Source: Cauispirillum nitrogeniifigens (GTDB lineage Bacteria > Pseudomonadota > Alphaproteobacteria > Rhodospirillales > Rhodospirillaceae). Taken from it: 64,000 bases of DNA. Position numbers and translations under genes: made by a program. A model generated the notes under the pieces. The model did not search any database and had not been told where the DNA came from. It worked only from the letters and a program-made list of their open reading frames with translations. Positions within the stretch are counted from its first letter, which is position 1; each line of letters begins with the position of its first letter. Below are positions 8,390 to 17,747 of the stretch, in pieces. The DNA is taken from the NCBI RefSeq assembly GCF_049800675.1, contig NZ_JBLOOT010000003.1:1-64000 (forward strand), read 5' to 3'.

Positions 8390-11300
8390 ATGCGTCGTCG
8401 TACCGTCGTAGCCATAACGACCGTCATCCTCGCGGCCCTGGCGCTGGGAGTATGGACCCTCAGGGACGTGCCGCAAGCCGAGCACGCCGCCGCACCCCCA
8501 CCGGCGGTGGCCACCCCCGCCCCTGGGGCGCCGCCGCGTTCGGTCACCGTCAGCGAAGTGGAAGGCGTGCCCGCCGGGGAAATCCGCTTCCGCCGCGTGG
8601 TGACCGAAACGGGGGGCGACACCGCCGAGGCCTGTCTGGTGTTTTCCTCCCCGCTGGATGCCACGGGCGCCGTGCGGTACGCCGACTACGTCGACCTGCC
8701 ATCGGCCGTGCAGGCGGCGTTCCGGGTGGACGGGCCGCGCCTGTGCCTGTCGGGCTTTGGCTTTGGGACCGAGCATACGGTGACCCTCCGCCAAGGTCTG
8801 CCGGGCGCCAAGGGCGAAAAGCTTGCCGAGGCAACCCAGGCTGTTGTCGGGTTCGGCGACCGCCCCGCGACGGTGTCGTTCGGCGCCGGGTTCGTCCTGC
8901 CGCGCGAAACGTCCGAAGGTCTGCCCGTCACCACCGTCAACGTGGCCCGGCTTGACGTCACGGTCTATCGGGTCGGCGACCGGATGCTGGCCCGCATGCG
9001 CGAGGATCTGGTGGATGAGCGGCGGGTCGATCCCTACCGCGCCGACATGATCGAGAACGACGAAGGCCACAAGGTATGGAGCGGCTCCATGCCGATCTCC
9101 GGCCCGCACAATGACGCCGTGGTCAGCCTGTTCCCGCTGTCCCAGGCCATCGGCAAGGCCGAGCCCGGCGCCTATCTGGTGGTTGCCCGCAATCCCGACT
9201 CGTCGGTTCAGGACCGCGAAGGCTATTGGTCCGACGACTACCGCCCGCAGGCGGGGCAGTGGGTCGTCCACACCGATCTGGGCGTGACGTCGTTCAATGG
9301 CGCCGACGGGCTGACCCTGTCGGTGCGCTCGCTGAAGACCGCCAAGCCCCTGGAGGGCGTGAAGCTCGCCCTGATCGCCCGCAACAACGAAGAACTCGCC
9401 GTCGCCGCCACCGACCGCGACGGCATCGCGCGGTTCGCCCCCGGCCTGCTGCGCGGGGCGGGGGGCATGGCGCCGGTGATGGTCATGGCCTATGGGGCCG
9501 GCGATTTCAACTTCCTCGACCTGCGGCGACCGGACTTCGATCTGTCGGATCGCGGCGTCGAGGGGCGCGACCCGTCCGGCCCGGTGGATGCGTTCCTGTA
9601 TACCGAGCGCGGCATCTATCGCCCCGGCGAAACGGTACACCTTGTCACCATGCTGCGTGATCCCACGGCGCGCGCCGTGACGGGCGGAACCGTGGTGGTC
9701 AAGATCCTGCGCCCGGATGGCGGGGAATACCGCCGCATGACCGTTGCCGATCAGGGCGGCGGGGCCAGCCATCTTTCCGTCGCCCTCCCGGCCAGCGCCA
9801 ATCGCGGCACCTGGGAAGCCACCGCGCACGTGGATCCCGAGGGCGAGGCCGTCGGCCACGTCAGCTTCGAGGTGCAGGACTTCGTGCCGCAGCGTCTGGC
9901 ACTCAGCATCGGCGAGCGCCCGGCTGTCCTGAAACCCGGCGACACCCTGACGATCCCGGTCGAGGCACGCTTTCTGTACGGCGCTCCTGCTTCCGCCCTG
10001 GGCGGTGAGGCGGACCTCGTCATCGAGCCGGACCCCAATCCCTTCCCCAAGCACAAGGGCTACCGCTGGGGTCTGGCGGACGAGACGTTCGTCGGCGACC
10101 GTGTGGCACTGGACATCGCCGAGACCGACGACAAGGGTGCCACCGTCGTTACCGGCCAGTGGCAGGGCGCGGTGGAGTCCACCCTGCCGCTGCGGGCCGA
10201 CATTTCCATCGCCATCCGCGAGCCGGGCGGCCGCGCCACCGGCGATCACGTCCTGGTGCCGGTCCGCACGCGCCCCCTGTCGCTGGGCCTGCGGCCGCAT
10301 TTCGACGACAGCGTGCCGAGCGGTCAGGAAGCCGTTTTTGACATCATCGCAGTGGATGACAGCGGCGCGCCCATCGCCCATTCCGGCATCGAATACCGGG
10401 TGCTCAAGGACACCTCGACGTGGCAGTGGTTCCGCTCCGACTCCCGCTGGCGCTATGAACGGGTGGCGCGCGAAACGGAGATTGCGGCGGGCACCCTTCA
10501 GGTTGCCGCCGACGCTCCGGCCGTGCTGCGCCAGAGGGTCGAATGGGGGTCCTACCGCGTGGTGCTGCGCGACCCGGCCTCGGGCGCGGCGACCTCGGCG
10601 ATGTTCTGGGCGGGCTGGTACGGCAACGCCACCGCCGACCGCCCAGACCGCCTGAAGCTGGCCGCAGACAAGGCGGGCTATCAGGTCGGCGACACCGCCC
10701 GCCTGCATATCGACAGCGATGCTGCGGGCGAGGCGCTGCTGGTCATCGCCAACGAGAAAGTTCATGAAACCCGCACCATCCAGGTTCCCGCCGGGGGCGC
10801 CGACATCACCGTGAAGGTCAGCCCCGATTGGGGTCCGGGCGCCTATGCGCTGGTGACGCTCTATCGGCCGCTGGCCGACAAGCTCGGCCATGCGCCGGTA
10901 CGCGCCGTGGGGGTGGCGTGGCTGGGCCTGAACCCGGCCGACCGCACCCTGGCCGTCAGCCTCGGCGCGCCGGAAAAGATCACCCCCCGCCAGACGGTGT
11001 CCGTGCCGGTCACGGTGACGGGCGCGGGCGATCATGCCTTCGTCACCCTGGCGGCGGTGGACCAGGGCATCCTGCAACTGACCCGCTTCAAGACGCCCTC
11101 CCCGCAGGGCCACTACCTGACCCAGCGGCGGCTGGGCGTCGGGATGCGCGACGACTACGGCCGCCTCATCCGCGGCCTGTCCGGGCAGGGCGACGACCAG
11201 GGCGGTGACGCCTTTGGCGGCAAGGGCCTGGACGTGGTGCCGACCCGCACCGTGGCGTTGTTCTCGGGGCTGGTCGCCCTGGACGGCGACGGCAAGGCCG

Positions 11301-13258
11301 TCATTCCGCTGGACGTTCCCGATTTCCAGGGCGAACTGCGGCTGATGGCGGTGGCCTTTGACGCAACCAGGATGGGCTCGGCCGAAGCCCGCATGACGGT
11401 GCGCGATCCGCTGGTGGCCGAGGTCATCCTGCCGCGCTTCCTGGCCCCTGGCGACAAGGGCCGCGCCACCGTGCTGCTGCACAACGTGGACGGCGCCGAA
11501 GGCGGCTACAAGGTCGCCGTCTCCACCCAGGACGCGGTCGAGGGCGGGGCGCCCGAACAGACCGTGACGCTGGCCAAGGGCCGGCGCGAGGTCTTCACCG
11601 TGCCGCTGGACGCCCGCGACGCCGGGATCGGCACGGTGGTCCTGGCGGTCAGCGGGCCGGACGGCTTTGCCATCACCCGCAGTTGGCCCCTCCAGGTGCG
11701 TCCGGCGCAGGTGCCCGAAACGCGCCAGATCCTGCAATCGATGGCTCCGGGCGAGGTGGTGACGCTGGGCAGCGACCTGCTGGACGGCTTCGTGCCGGGC
11801 ACCGGGTCGGTGGCCGTCAGCCTGTCGCGGTGGCAGGGACTGGACGTGCCCGGCCTGCTGCGCTGGATGGACCGCTATCCGTTCGGCTGCCTGGAGCAGA
11901 CGGCCAGCCGCGCCATGCCGCTGCTGTACTTCAACGACATGGCGCTGCTGACCGGGGCCGCGCAGGACCGCACCATCCCCGAACGGGTGCAGGACGCCGT
12001 GGAACGGGTGGTGTCCATGCAGACCACGGAGGGCAGCTTCCGCATGTGGGGGCAGTGGGGCGACGAAGCCGATCCGTGGCTGTCGGTCTATGCGCTGGAC
12101 TTCCTGACCCGCGCCGCCGACAAGGGCTTTGACGTGCCGGCGGCGACCATGACCGAGGGCCGCCGCTGGCTGGCCAGCACCGCAACGCACAGCGACCGCG
12201 AGGACGTGCGTGCCTATGCCGCCGCCCTGCTGGCCCCCAAGGGGCTGGCCAATGCGGGCGACCTGCGCTACGCCGCCGACTCCAAGCCGCCGCAGGGGGC
12301 CATGGCCCTGGCCCATCTGGGCGCGGCGCTGGACGCGGTGGGCGAGCGGTCGCGCGCCAACGTGGCCTATGACGCCGCGCGCAAGGCGCTGGAGAAAGAC
12401 CCCGCGCACTACACCGTCACGCCCTACGGCAGCCATCTGCGCGACGTCTACGGCGTTGCGGCGATCATGGCCGGGGCCGGGCGCGGGGCGCAGGTGTCGC
12501 CGCTGCTCGACGTCGGCGGGACCATGTTCACCCCGATGGACACCACCACCACCCAGGACAAGGCCTGGATGCTGATGGCCGCCGCCGAGATGGCCCGCAA
12601 TTCCGGCCGTCTGGCCGTGGAGGTGGACGGCGTGCCGGTCGGCACCGGCGATCCCGTCGCGGTCCCGGTGACGGCCGATGCCCTGGCGCGCGGCCTGAGC
12701 CTCAAGAACGCGGGCGATGGTCCTGTCTATCGCGTGATCTCGGCGGAAGGCGTCCCGAAACAGCCCCTGCCCGCGACGGGCAACGGCATCTCCGTGACCA
12801 AGCAGGTGTTCACCCTGGACGGCCAGCCCGCCGATCTGGCGGCGATCACCCGCAACGACCGGCTGGTGGTGGTGGTCGCTGGCCGTGGCGACAGCAAGGT
12901 CAAAGGCGAGTACGCCATTCTCGACCTGCTGCCGTCCGGCTGGGACATCGAAGGCGTGCTGCGCCCCGAGCAACCCGGCTACGGCTGGCTCGGGCGGCTG
13001 TCGGAGGCGCAGATGCGCCAAGCCCGCGACGACCGTTTCGTCGCCGCCATCGAACTGCCCGATTACCAGATGGACCGCAGCGACCCCGACGCCCCGTTCT
13101 GGGTCGAAGGGTCCGAAACCTGGGACTTCAAGGTGGCCTACACCGTCCGCGCGGTGACGCCGGGCGACTTCGCCCTGCCCGCCGCCGTGGCCGAACATAT
13201 GTACGCGCCGCGCGTCAAGGCGCGGACCGACATGGGCCGGGTGGTGATTGGCGAATAG
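8390..13258 (+). CDS. yfhM: Bacterial alpha-2-macroglobulin family protein
   Basis: This is a 1622-residue periplasmic protease trap of the alpha-2-macroglobulin family. An N-terminal hydrophobic segment (VVAITTVILAALALGVW) follows MRRRT. Macroglobulin-like beta domains occupy the first two thirds. The thioester motif GCLEQ is intact (Cys1167 to Gln1170), followed by the alpha/alpha thioester domain. The start at 8390 is preferred because the signal segment follows directly and a G-rich ribosome site lies upstream; a GTG at 8279 would add 37 non-signal residues. E. coli YfhM is a lipoprotein, but here no lipobox Cys follows the hydrophobic segment, so it is probably membrane-anchored by that segment or secreted free. 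Pairing with pbpC is classical and suggests a role in guarding the periplasm when peptidoglycan is breached. Confidence 0.93.
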   Translation: MRRRTVVAITTVILAALALGVWTLRDVPQAEHAAAPPPAVATPAPGAPPRSVTVSEVEGVPAGEIRFRRVVTETGGDTAEACLVFSSPLDATGAVRYADYVDLPSAVQAAFRVDGPRLCLSGFGFGTEHTVTLRQGLPGAKGEKLAEATQAVVGFGDRPATVSFGAGFVLPRETSEGLPVTTVNVARLDVTVYRVGDRMLARMREDLVDERRVDPYRADMIENDEGHKVWSGSMPISGPHNDAVVSLFPLSQAIGKAEPGAYLVVARNPDSSVQDREGYWSDDYRPQAGQWVVHTDLGVTSFNGADGLTLSVRSLKTAKPLEGVKLALIARNNEELAVAATDRDGIARFAPGLLRGAGGMAPVMVMAYGAGDFNFLDLRRPDFDLSDRGVEGRDPSGPVDAFLYTERGIYRPGETVHLVTMLRDPTARAVTGGTVVVKILRPDGGEYRRMTVADQGGGASHLSVALPASANRGTWEATAHVDPEGEAVGHVSFEVQDFVPQRLALSIGERPAVLKPGDTLTIPVEARFLYGAPASALGGEADLVIEPDPNPFPKHKGYRWGLADETFVGDRVALDIAETDDKGATVVTGQWQGAVESTLPLRADISIAIREPGGRATGDHVLVPVRTRPLSLGLRPHFDDSVPSGQEAVFDIIAVDDSGAPIAHSGIEYRVLKDTSTWQWFRSDSRWRYERVARETEIAAGTLQVAADAPAVLRQRVEWGSYRVVLRDPASGAATSAMFWAGWYGNATADRPDRLKLAADKAGYQVGDTARLHIDSDAAGEALLVIANEKVHETRTIQVPAGGADITVKVSPDWGPGAYALVTLYRPLADKLGHAPVRAVGVAWLGLNPADRTLAVSLGAPEKITPRQTVSVPVTVTGAGDHAFVTLAAVDQGILQLTRFKTPSPQGHYLTQRRLGVGMRDDYGRLIRGLSGQGDDQGGDAFGGKGLDVVPTRTVALFSGLVALDGDGKAVIPLDVPDFQGELRLMAVAFDATRMGSAEARMTVRDPLVAEVILPRFLAPGDKGRATVLLHNVDGAEGGYKVAVSTQDAVEGGAPEQTVTLAKGRREVFTVPLDARDAGIGTVVLAVSGPDGFAITRSWPLQVRPAQVPETRQILQSMAPGEVVTLGSDLLDGFVPGTGSVAVSLSRWQGLDVPGLLRWMDRYPFGCLEQTASRAMPLLYFNDMALLTGAAQDRTIPERVQDAVERVVSMQTTEGSFRMWGQWGDEADPWLSVYALDFLTRAADKGFDVPAATMTEGRRWLASTATHSDREDVRAYAAALLAPKGLANAGDLRYAADSKPPQGAMALAHLGAALDAVGERSRANVAYDAARKALEKDPAHYTVTPYGSHLRDVYGVAAIMAGAGRGAQVSPLLDVGGTMFTPMDTTTTQDKAWMLMAAAEMARNSGRLAVEVDGVPVGTGDPVAVPVTADALARGLSLKNAGDGPVYRVISAEGVPKQPLPATGNGISVTKQVFTLDGQPADLAAITRNDRLVVVVAGRGDSKVKGEYAILDLLPSGWDIEGVLRPEQPGYGWLGRLSEAQMRQARDDRFVAAIELPDYQMDRSDPDAPFWVEGSETWDFKVAYTVRAVTPGDFALPAAVAEHMYAPRVKARTDMGRVVIGE

Positions 13259-13336
13259 ATCGGCGCGTCGCGCCAGTGGACCGTAGATCGGCGCGTCGCG
13301 CCAGTGGACCGTAGATCGGCGCGTCGCGCCAGTGGA
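13256..13336. repeat. Three tandem 28-bp repeats with palindromic core
   Basis: Units start at 13256, 13284 and 13312 with the sequence TAGATCGGCGCG followed by TCGCGCCAGTGGACCG; the third is cut after 25 bases. The TAG stop of the alpha-2-macroglobulin gene is the first three bases of the first unit, and the third unit ends nine bases before the pbpC start, supplying GGA as a possible ribosome site. Each unit can fold into a GGCGCG/CGCGCC-type hairpin. Confidence 0.9.
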
Positions 13337-13344
13337 AGACTGAC

Positions 13345-15387
13345 ATGAAGCGGTGGAGGTGGCCTGCGCTTGCCCTCATGGCGCTGATCGGCGCAGGCTT
13401 CGCGCTCGACCGCTTGATGCCGCCCGACCTGGGGCGGCTGGAGCGGCGCTCGACGGTAGTTCTGGACGCCGACGGGCGTTTGCTGCGGCCGTTCGCCAGC
13501 GCCGAGGGAAGCTGGCGCCTGCCTACGCGGCCCGAACAGGTGGACCCGCTGTACCTGGACATGCTGACGGCGGTGGAGGACCAGCGGTACGGCTGGCACC
13601 CCGGCGTGGACCCGCTGGCAGTGGTGCGGGCGATGGGGCAGGCGCTGTGGAACGGCCGCGTGGTATCGGGGGCCTCCACCCTGACCATGCAGACAGCCCG
13701 CCTGCTCACCCCCAAGCCGCGCACCCTGTGGGCCAAACTGACCGAAGCGGCGCGGGCCGTGCAGTTGCAGGCCCGCCTGGGCCATGATGGCGTGCTGGAG
13801 GCCTATCTGACCCTGGCCCCGTTCGGCGGTGCACTGGAGGGGGTGAACGCCGCCTCCCTGGCGTGGTTCGGCAAGGAGCCGCGCCGCCTGTCCCCGGCCG
13901 AGGCCGCCTTGCTGGTGGCCCTGCCCCAGTCGCCCGAACGCCTGCGCCCCGACCGCCACCCCGAGGCCGCCCGCGCCGCCCGTGACCGCGTGCTCGACCG
14001 CGTGGCGGCGCGTGGCGTGATCAGCCGCGACGTGGCCGAGGCCGCCAAGGCCGAGCCCATCCCCACGCAGATGCGCGCCATGCCCCGGCTGGCCCCCCAT
14101 CTGGCGGAGCGACTGGCCGCCACCGCCGGGCGGGCGGCCATCGTGCGGACCCGCATCGACGGGGCGTTGCAGCGCGGGCTGGAGAGCCTCGGCCGTGCCC
14201 ATGCGCTGCGCCTGGAGCCCGGCACCGACATGGCGGTGGTCATCCTTGCCAACCGCGACCGCCGGTTGCTCGCCCATCTGGGCAGCGCCGACTGGAGCCA
14301 GCGCCAGATGGACCTGTCCCAGGCCGTGCGCTCGCCTGGATCGGCCCTCAAGCCATTCATCTATGCCGTGGCATTCGACGATCTTTCGCTGCATCCCGGA
14401 ACCCTGATGCCCGACATGCCGCAACGCTTCGGTGACTGGGCGCCACGCAACTTCGACCACGATTTCCACGGCACGGTGACGGCGCGCGAGGCGCTGCAAC
14501 GCTCGCTCAACATCCCGGCGGTGCAGACCCTGGAGAAAGTCGGCCCGGCGCGGCTGGTCGCCTTGCTGCGGCTGGCCGGGGTCAGCCTGTCCTTTCCGGG
14601 TCACGGCGATCCGGGGCTGTCCCTGGCGCTTGGCGGGGTCGGTATCCGGCTGATGGACCTGGCCGTGCTCTACGCCGCCCTGGCCGATGGCGGAATGGTC
14701 CTGCCGGTGTCGATTCTGGACGGCGAGACGGCCCCGGACCCCAAGCGGCTGGTCGGCGAAGCAGCGGCCCGGTCGATCATCGACGTTCTGGAGGGCAGTC
14801 CGGCCCCGGACGGCATCGCCACCGGCGCGGGCGTCGCGCGCACGCGCCGCATTTCCTTCAAGACCGGCACATCGTTCGGGTTCCGCGATGCCTGGACGGT
14901 CGGCGCGTCGGCCGATTACACCGTAGCGGTATGGATAGGCCGGGCAGACGGCGCGCCCCGCCCCGGCGCAACCGGCCGAGGCGCCGCGGCCCCCCTGCTG
15001 TTCCGGGCCTTTGACCTGCTGCCGCCCGACCGCGCCCCGCGCCCCGCGCCGTCACAGCCCGACCACGCCCTGTTCCACCGCCAGCCGCCGCCCGCCCTTG
15101 TCCGCCTGAACCCGAGCACCGGCGTCACGGGACCAGACCGCGCCGCCCCCTTGCGCATCCTGTTCCCGCCTGATGGGGCCACGGTGGAAAGCCTGGACGA
15201 CGGCATCGGCCTGAACGCCTCCGGGGGCCGAGCCCCCTACCGCTGGGCCGCCAACGGCCTGCCGCTGCCCGAGGGCGCGACCTTCTGGCAGCCCGATGGA
15301 GAGGGTTTTTCCAGCCTCGTGGTCATCGACAGCCAAGGCCGCCGTGCCACGGCCAACATCCGCGTCACCATCCCCGGCAGGCAGTGA
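13345..15387 (+). CDS. pbpC: Penicillin-binding protein 1C
   Basis: This 680-residue class A peptidoglycan synthase has an N-terminal membrane anchor (residues about 5-21), and a family 51 glycosyltransferase domain with catalytic Glu78 in TAVEDQRYGWHPGVDP and the SGASTLTMQTARL motif. The transpeptidase domain has the active-site Ser333 in SALK (333-336) and KTGTS from Lys506. A C-terminal PBP1C-specific domain (about 590-680) completes it. It acts in the periplasm on lipid II and peptide stems. It follows the alpha-2-macroglobulin gene across a short tandem-repeat array, so the pair is likely co-transcribed as in many proteobacteria. Length and motifs are normal for the family. Confidence 0.95.
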   Translation: MKRWRWPALALMALIGAGFALDRLMPPDLGRLERRSTVVLDADGRLLRPFASAEGSWRLPTRPEQVDPLYLDMLTAVEDQRYGWHPGVDPLAVVRAMGQALWNGRVVSGASTLTMQTARLLTPKPRTLWAKLTEAARAVQLQARLGHDGVLEAYLTLAPFGGALEGVNAASLAWFGKEPRRLSPAEAALLVALPQSPERLRPDRHPEAARAARDRVLDRVAARGVISRDVAEAAKAEPIPTQMRAMPRLAPHLAERLAATAGRAAIVRTRIDGALQRGLESLGRAHALRLEPGTDMAVVILANRDRRLLAHLGSADWSQRQMDLSQAVRSPGSALKPFIYAVAFDDLSLHPGTLMPDMPQRFGDWAPRNFDHDFHGTVTAREALQRSLNIPAVQTLEKVGPARLVALLRLAGVSLSFPGHGDPGLSLALGGVGIRLMDLAVLYAALADGGMVLPVSILDGETAPDPKRLVGEAAARSIIDVLEGSPAPDGIATGAGVARTRRISFKTGTSFGFRDAWTVGASADYTVAVWIGRADGAPRPGATGRGAAAPLLFRAFDLLPPDRAPRPAPSQPDHALFHRQPPPALVRLNPSTGVTGPDRAAPLRILFPPDGATVESLDDGIGLNASGGRAPYRWAANGLPLPEGATFWQPDGEGFSSLVVIDSQGRRATANIRVTIPGRQ

Positions 15388-15515
15388 TACCGCTGCACGA
15401 TCAGGGCCTCGCGCGCCCGCTGGGTAAACAGTTCGATGAGCGCAGCCCGCTCCGTTGGAGTTCCCCTTTCTCAACAGGGCCTGGGAGTCGTTCTTGACTC
15501 CTCTCGCCCAAAATA

Positions 15516-15530
15516 GAACATTTAAGGAAC
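15516..15530. promoter_or_regulatory. LexA box (SOS operator) of the mutasome cassette
   Basis: GAACATTTAAGGAAC is an exact GAAC-N7-GAAC, the direct-repeat LexA site of alphaproteobacteria. It lies 27 bases before the imuA start. A TTGACT at 15494-15499 could be the -35 element, in which case a -10 at about 15517-15522 would be covered by LexA. DNA damage should therefore induce the three genes that follow. Confidence 0.88.
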
Positions 15531-15556
15531 ATCGTTCCTGAGGAAGGCGTTCCGCC

Positions 15557-16318
15557 ATGACCGCTGCGCACACGCCGGAGGCTCTGCGGGCCCGCATCCG
15601 GGCCTTGGAGGCTCCTGCCGCGACGCGGGCGGCGGCCATCCCCCTGGGGCCGCCGGAGGTCGATGGCGCGCTGCCGTGGGGCGGCCTGCCGCTCGGCCGG
15701 CTGCATCAGGTAACCGGGGGCGAGGATGGTTTCTGCGGCCCCATGCTGGGCTTCACGGCCGCCCTGGCGCTGCGGGCGGCGCGGCAGGGAGAGGTGGTGT
15801 GGATCGTCCAGGCCGGCAGTGGCGACGACGTCCTCTACGGTCCCGGCCTAGCGGCCCTGGGGCTGGGGCCGGAGCGGGTGCTGGTGGGGCGCGCCGGCGA
15901 GGCGACGGAGGTGCTGTGGACCATGGAGGAAGCCTTGCGCTGCCCCGCCGTGGGCGCGGTCATCGGCCAGGTCCGGGCCATCGACCTGACCGCCGGGCGG
16001 CGCCTGCAACTGGCCGCCGAGCAGGGCGGCGGGGCGGGGTTCCTGCTGCCCTCGCTGCACGGCGCGGGGTGGCGGGCGCCGGCCCCGGTGCCGCTGGCGG
16101 CGGCGACCACCCGCTGGCGGGTGGAGGCCGCCCCGGCCGCCCCGGTGCCCTGGCGCGGCCTGGGCGCGGCGCGGTGGACAGTAACGCTGGAACGCTGCCA
16201 GGGCGGCCTGCCCCGCTCCTGGCTGGTGGAGAGGAACGATGCGACGGGTGATTTCTCTGTGGTTGCCACGCTTCCAGACGGACCGGCTGATCCGGGACGG
16301 GCATTGGGAGTGGGCTGA
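15557..16318 (+). CDS. imuA: ImuA, SOS mutasome accessory protein
   Basis: This 253-residue RecA/SulA-like protein lacks a convincing Walker A loop, as is normal for ImuA. In Caulobacter and related bacteria ImuA, ImuB and DnaE2 (ImuC) together carry out damage-induced mutagenic lesion bypass in place of DNA polymerase V. The core (LPLGRLHQVTGGEDGFCGPM, then a VVWIVQAG strand) matches the family layout. It is the first gene behind a LexA box and overlaps imuB by 80 bases in a different frame, typical of this cassette. ATG at 15557 follows a GAGGAAGG ribosome site at slightly long spacing. Confidence 0.92.
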   Translation: MTAAHTPEALRARIRALEAPAATRAAAIPLGPPEVDGALPWGGLPLGRLHQVTGGEDGFCGPMLGFTAALALRAARQGEVVWIVQAGSGDDVLYGPGLAALGLGPERVLVGRAGEATEVLWTMEEALRCPAVGAVIGQVRAIDLTAGRRLQLAAEQGGGAGFLLPSLHGAGWRAPAPVPLAAATTRWRVEAAPAAPVPWRGLGAARWTVTLERCQGGLPRSWLVERNDATGDFSVVATLPDGPADPGRALGVG

Positions 16319-17747
16319 CCGCCCCCTGGCCACCGTGCTGGCGGCTGGCGGTGCCCTGCGGCTGGCCGGGGTGAACGCGGCGGCGCAGGGGGCCGGCGTG
16401 GCACCGGGGATGACCCTGGCCGAGGCCCGCGCCCTTCACCCCGGACTGAAGGCCGTGGAGGCCGACCCGGCGGGGGATGCCGCCCTGCTCGACCGGCTGG
16501 CCGACTGGGCCCTGCGATGGACTCCCTGGACCGCCGTCGATGGCCTGGACGGCGCCGGCGGCGCCGCCCTGTGGCTGGACATCGCCGGCTGCGCCCACCT
16601 GTTCGGCGGCGAGGAGGCCCTTGTCCGCGACCTGCTGGAGCGTCTGGCCGGGCTGGGCTTCACCGCCCGCGCCGGGGTGGCCGACAGCAAGGCAGCCGCC
16701 TGGGCCGCCGCCGGCTTCCTCGATCCCGGCAAGCCCTTCGCCATCATCCCCGAGGGGGCGGCCCGCCAGATCCTGCCGGCCCTGCCGGTGGCCGCCCTGC
16801 GCCTGGAGGCCGCCACCGTGGAGACCCTGCGCCGCCTGGGCCTGCGCACCATCGGCGACCTGCTGGCCCTGCCGCGCGCACCGCTGACCGCCCGCTTCGG
16901 CCGCGCCGTCGCCGAGCGCCTGGACAAGGCCCTGGGGCGGGCGCCGGATCCCTTCATGCCGCGCACGCCGCCGGCCCCCTACCGCCTGCGCCTGGGCTTC
17001 CCCGAGCCGCTGGGCCTGCTCGACGACGTGGCGGCCGGACTCGACCGCCTGCTCGATGCCCTGTGCGCCCGCCTGGAGCGCGACGGCCGGGGCGCCCGCC
17101 GCCTGCTGCTGGAGGCCTTCCGCGTCGACGGCACCGTCGCCCGCGCCGAGATGGGCACCACCCGCCCGGTGCGCGCGCCGCGCCACATCGCCCGCCTGTT
17201 CCGCGACCACCTTGAAACCCTGGACGCCGGCTTCGGCATCGAGGCCCTGGTGCTGTCCCTGCCGGTGGTGGAACCGCTGGCCGGCGTCCAGGGCGACATC
17301 ACCCGCCCCACCGGCAAGGCCGGTCATGCCACCGACCTTGCCGTGCTGGTCGACCGCCTGGCGGCCCGCCTGGGACCGCGCGGCCTGGTCCGCCCCCTCC
17401 CCCAGGCCCGCCATGCCCCCGAGCGCGCGGTGACGGCCGGCGCCCCTCTCGCCCCACCGCCGCACCCGGCCTGGCCCCCGCGCGCCCGGCCGCCGATTCT
17501 GCTGCCGCGCCCGGAAAAGGTGGAGACCTCCCCCGCTCCCGTCCCGCAGGACGTCCCGGAACATCTGCGCTGGCGCCGCCACGTCCTGCACATCGCCCGC
17601 GCCGAGGGGCCGGAACGCATCGCCTCCGAATGGTGGGCTGGACCGGGGGAAAGCCGCGACTATTGGCACATCGAAGATACCCACGGCCGCCGCCTGTGGC
17701 TGTTCACCCAGGGCGGCGAGTGGTTCGTCCATGGGGTGCTGCCATGA
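16239..17747 (+). CDS. imuB: ImuB, Y-family polymerase-like mutasome hub
   Basis: This 502-residue protein has the Y-family polymerase fold (it opens RVISLWLPRFQTDRLI). The acidic catalytic pair of true polymerases is not evident where expected: the segment reads LWLDIAGCAHLFGG, so it is likely a catalytically dead scaffold, as in other ImuB proteins. It is known to link the beta clamp, ImuA and DnaE2. A Pro/Arg-rich linker (about residues 390-430) precedes a short C-terminal domain. It overlaps imuA by 80 bases and dnaE2 by four (ATGA), so translation of the three is coupled. Confidence 0.93.
   Translation: MRRVISLWLPRFQTDRLIRDGHWEWADRPLATVLAAGGALRLAGVNAAAQGAGVAPGMTLAEARALHPGLKAVEADPAGDAALLDRLADWALRWTPWTAVDGLDGAGGAALWLDIAGCAHLFGGEEALVRDLLERLAGLGFTARAGVADSKAAAWAAAGFLDPGKPFAIIPEGAARQILPALPVAALRLEAATVETLRRLGLRTIGDLLALPRAPLTARFGRAVAERLDKALGRAPDPFMPRTPPAPYRLRLGFPEPLGLLDDVAAGLDRLLDALCARLERDGRGARRLLLEAFRVDGTVARAEMGTTRPVRAPRHIARLFRDHLETLDAGFGIEALVLSLPVVEPLAGVQGDITRPTGKAGHATDLAVLVDRLAARLGPRGLVRPLPQARHAPERAVTAGAPLAPPPHPAWPPRARPPILLPRPEKVETSPAPVPQDVPEHLRWRRHVLHIARAEGPERIASEWWAGPGESRDYWHIEDTHGRRLWLFTQGGEWFVHGVLP

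Noticed and set aside
8066..13198. A 1710-codon open frame antisense to the alpha-2-macroglobulin gene
   Set aside because: It is a codon-position shadow of a GC-rich gene: very rich in His, Arg, Gly and Gln, no domain, and the opposite strand has a complete family match.
13256..13336. Short repeats considered as a CRISPR array
   Set aside because: The units are contiguous without unique spacers, the repeat includes a stop codon and only three copies exist; no cas genes are in the window. The same holds for 50512-50589.
17630..17743. Longer N-terminus for DnaE2
   Set aside because: The frame is open upstream, but the ATG at 17744 overlaps the imuB stop as usual in this cassette and the family N-terminus starts there.
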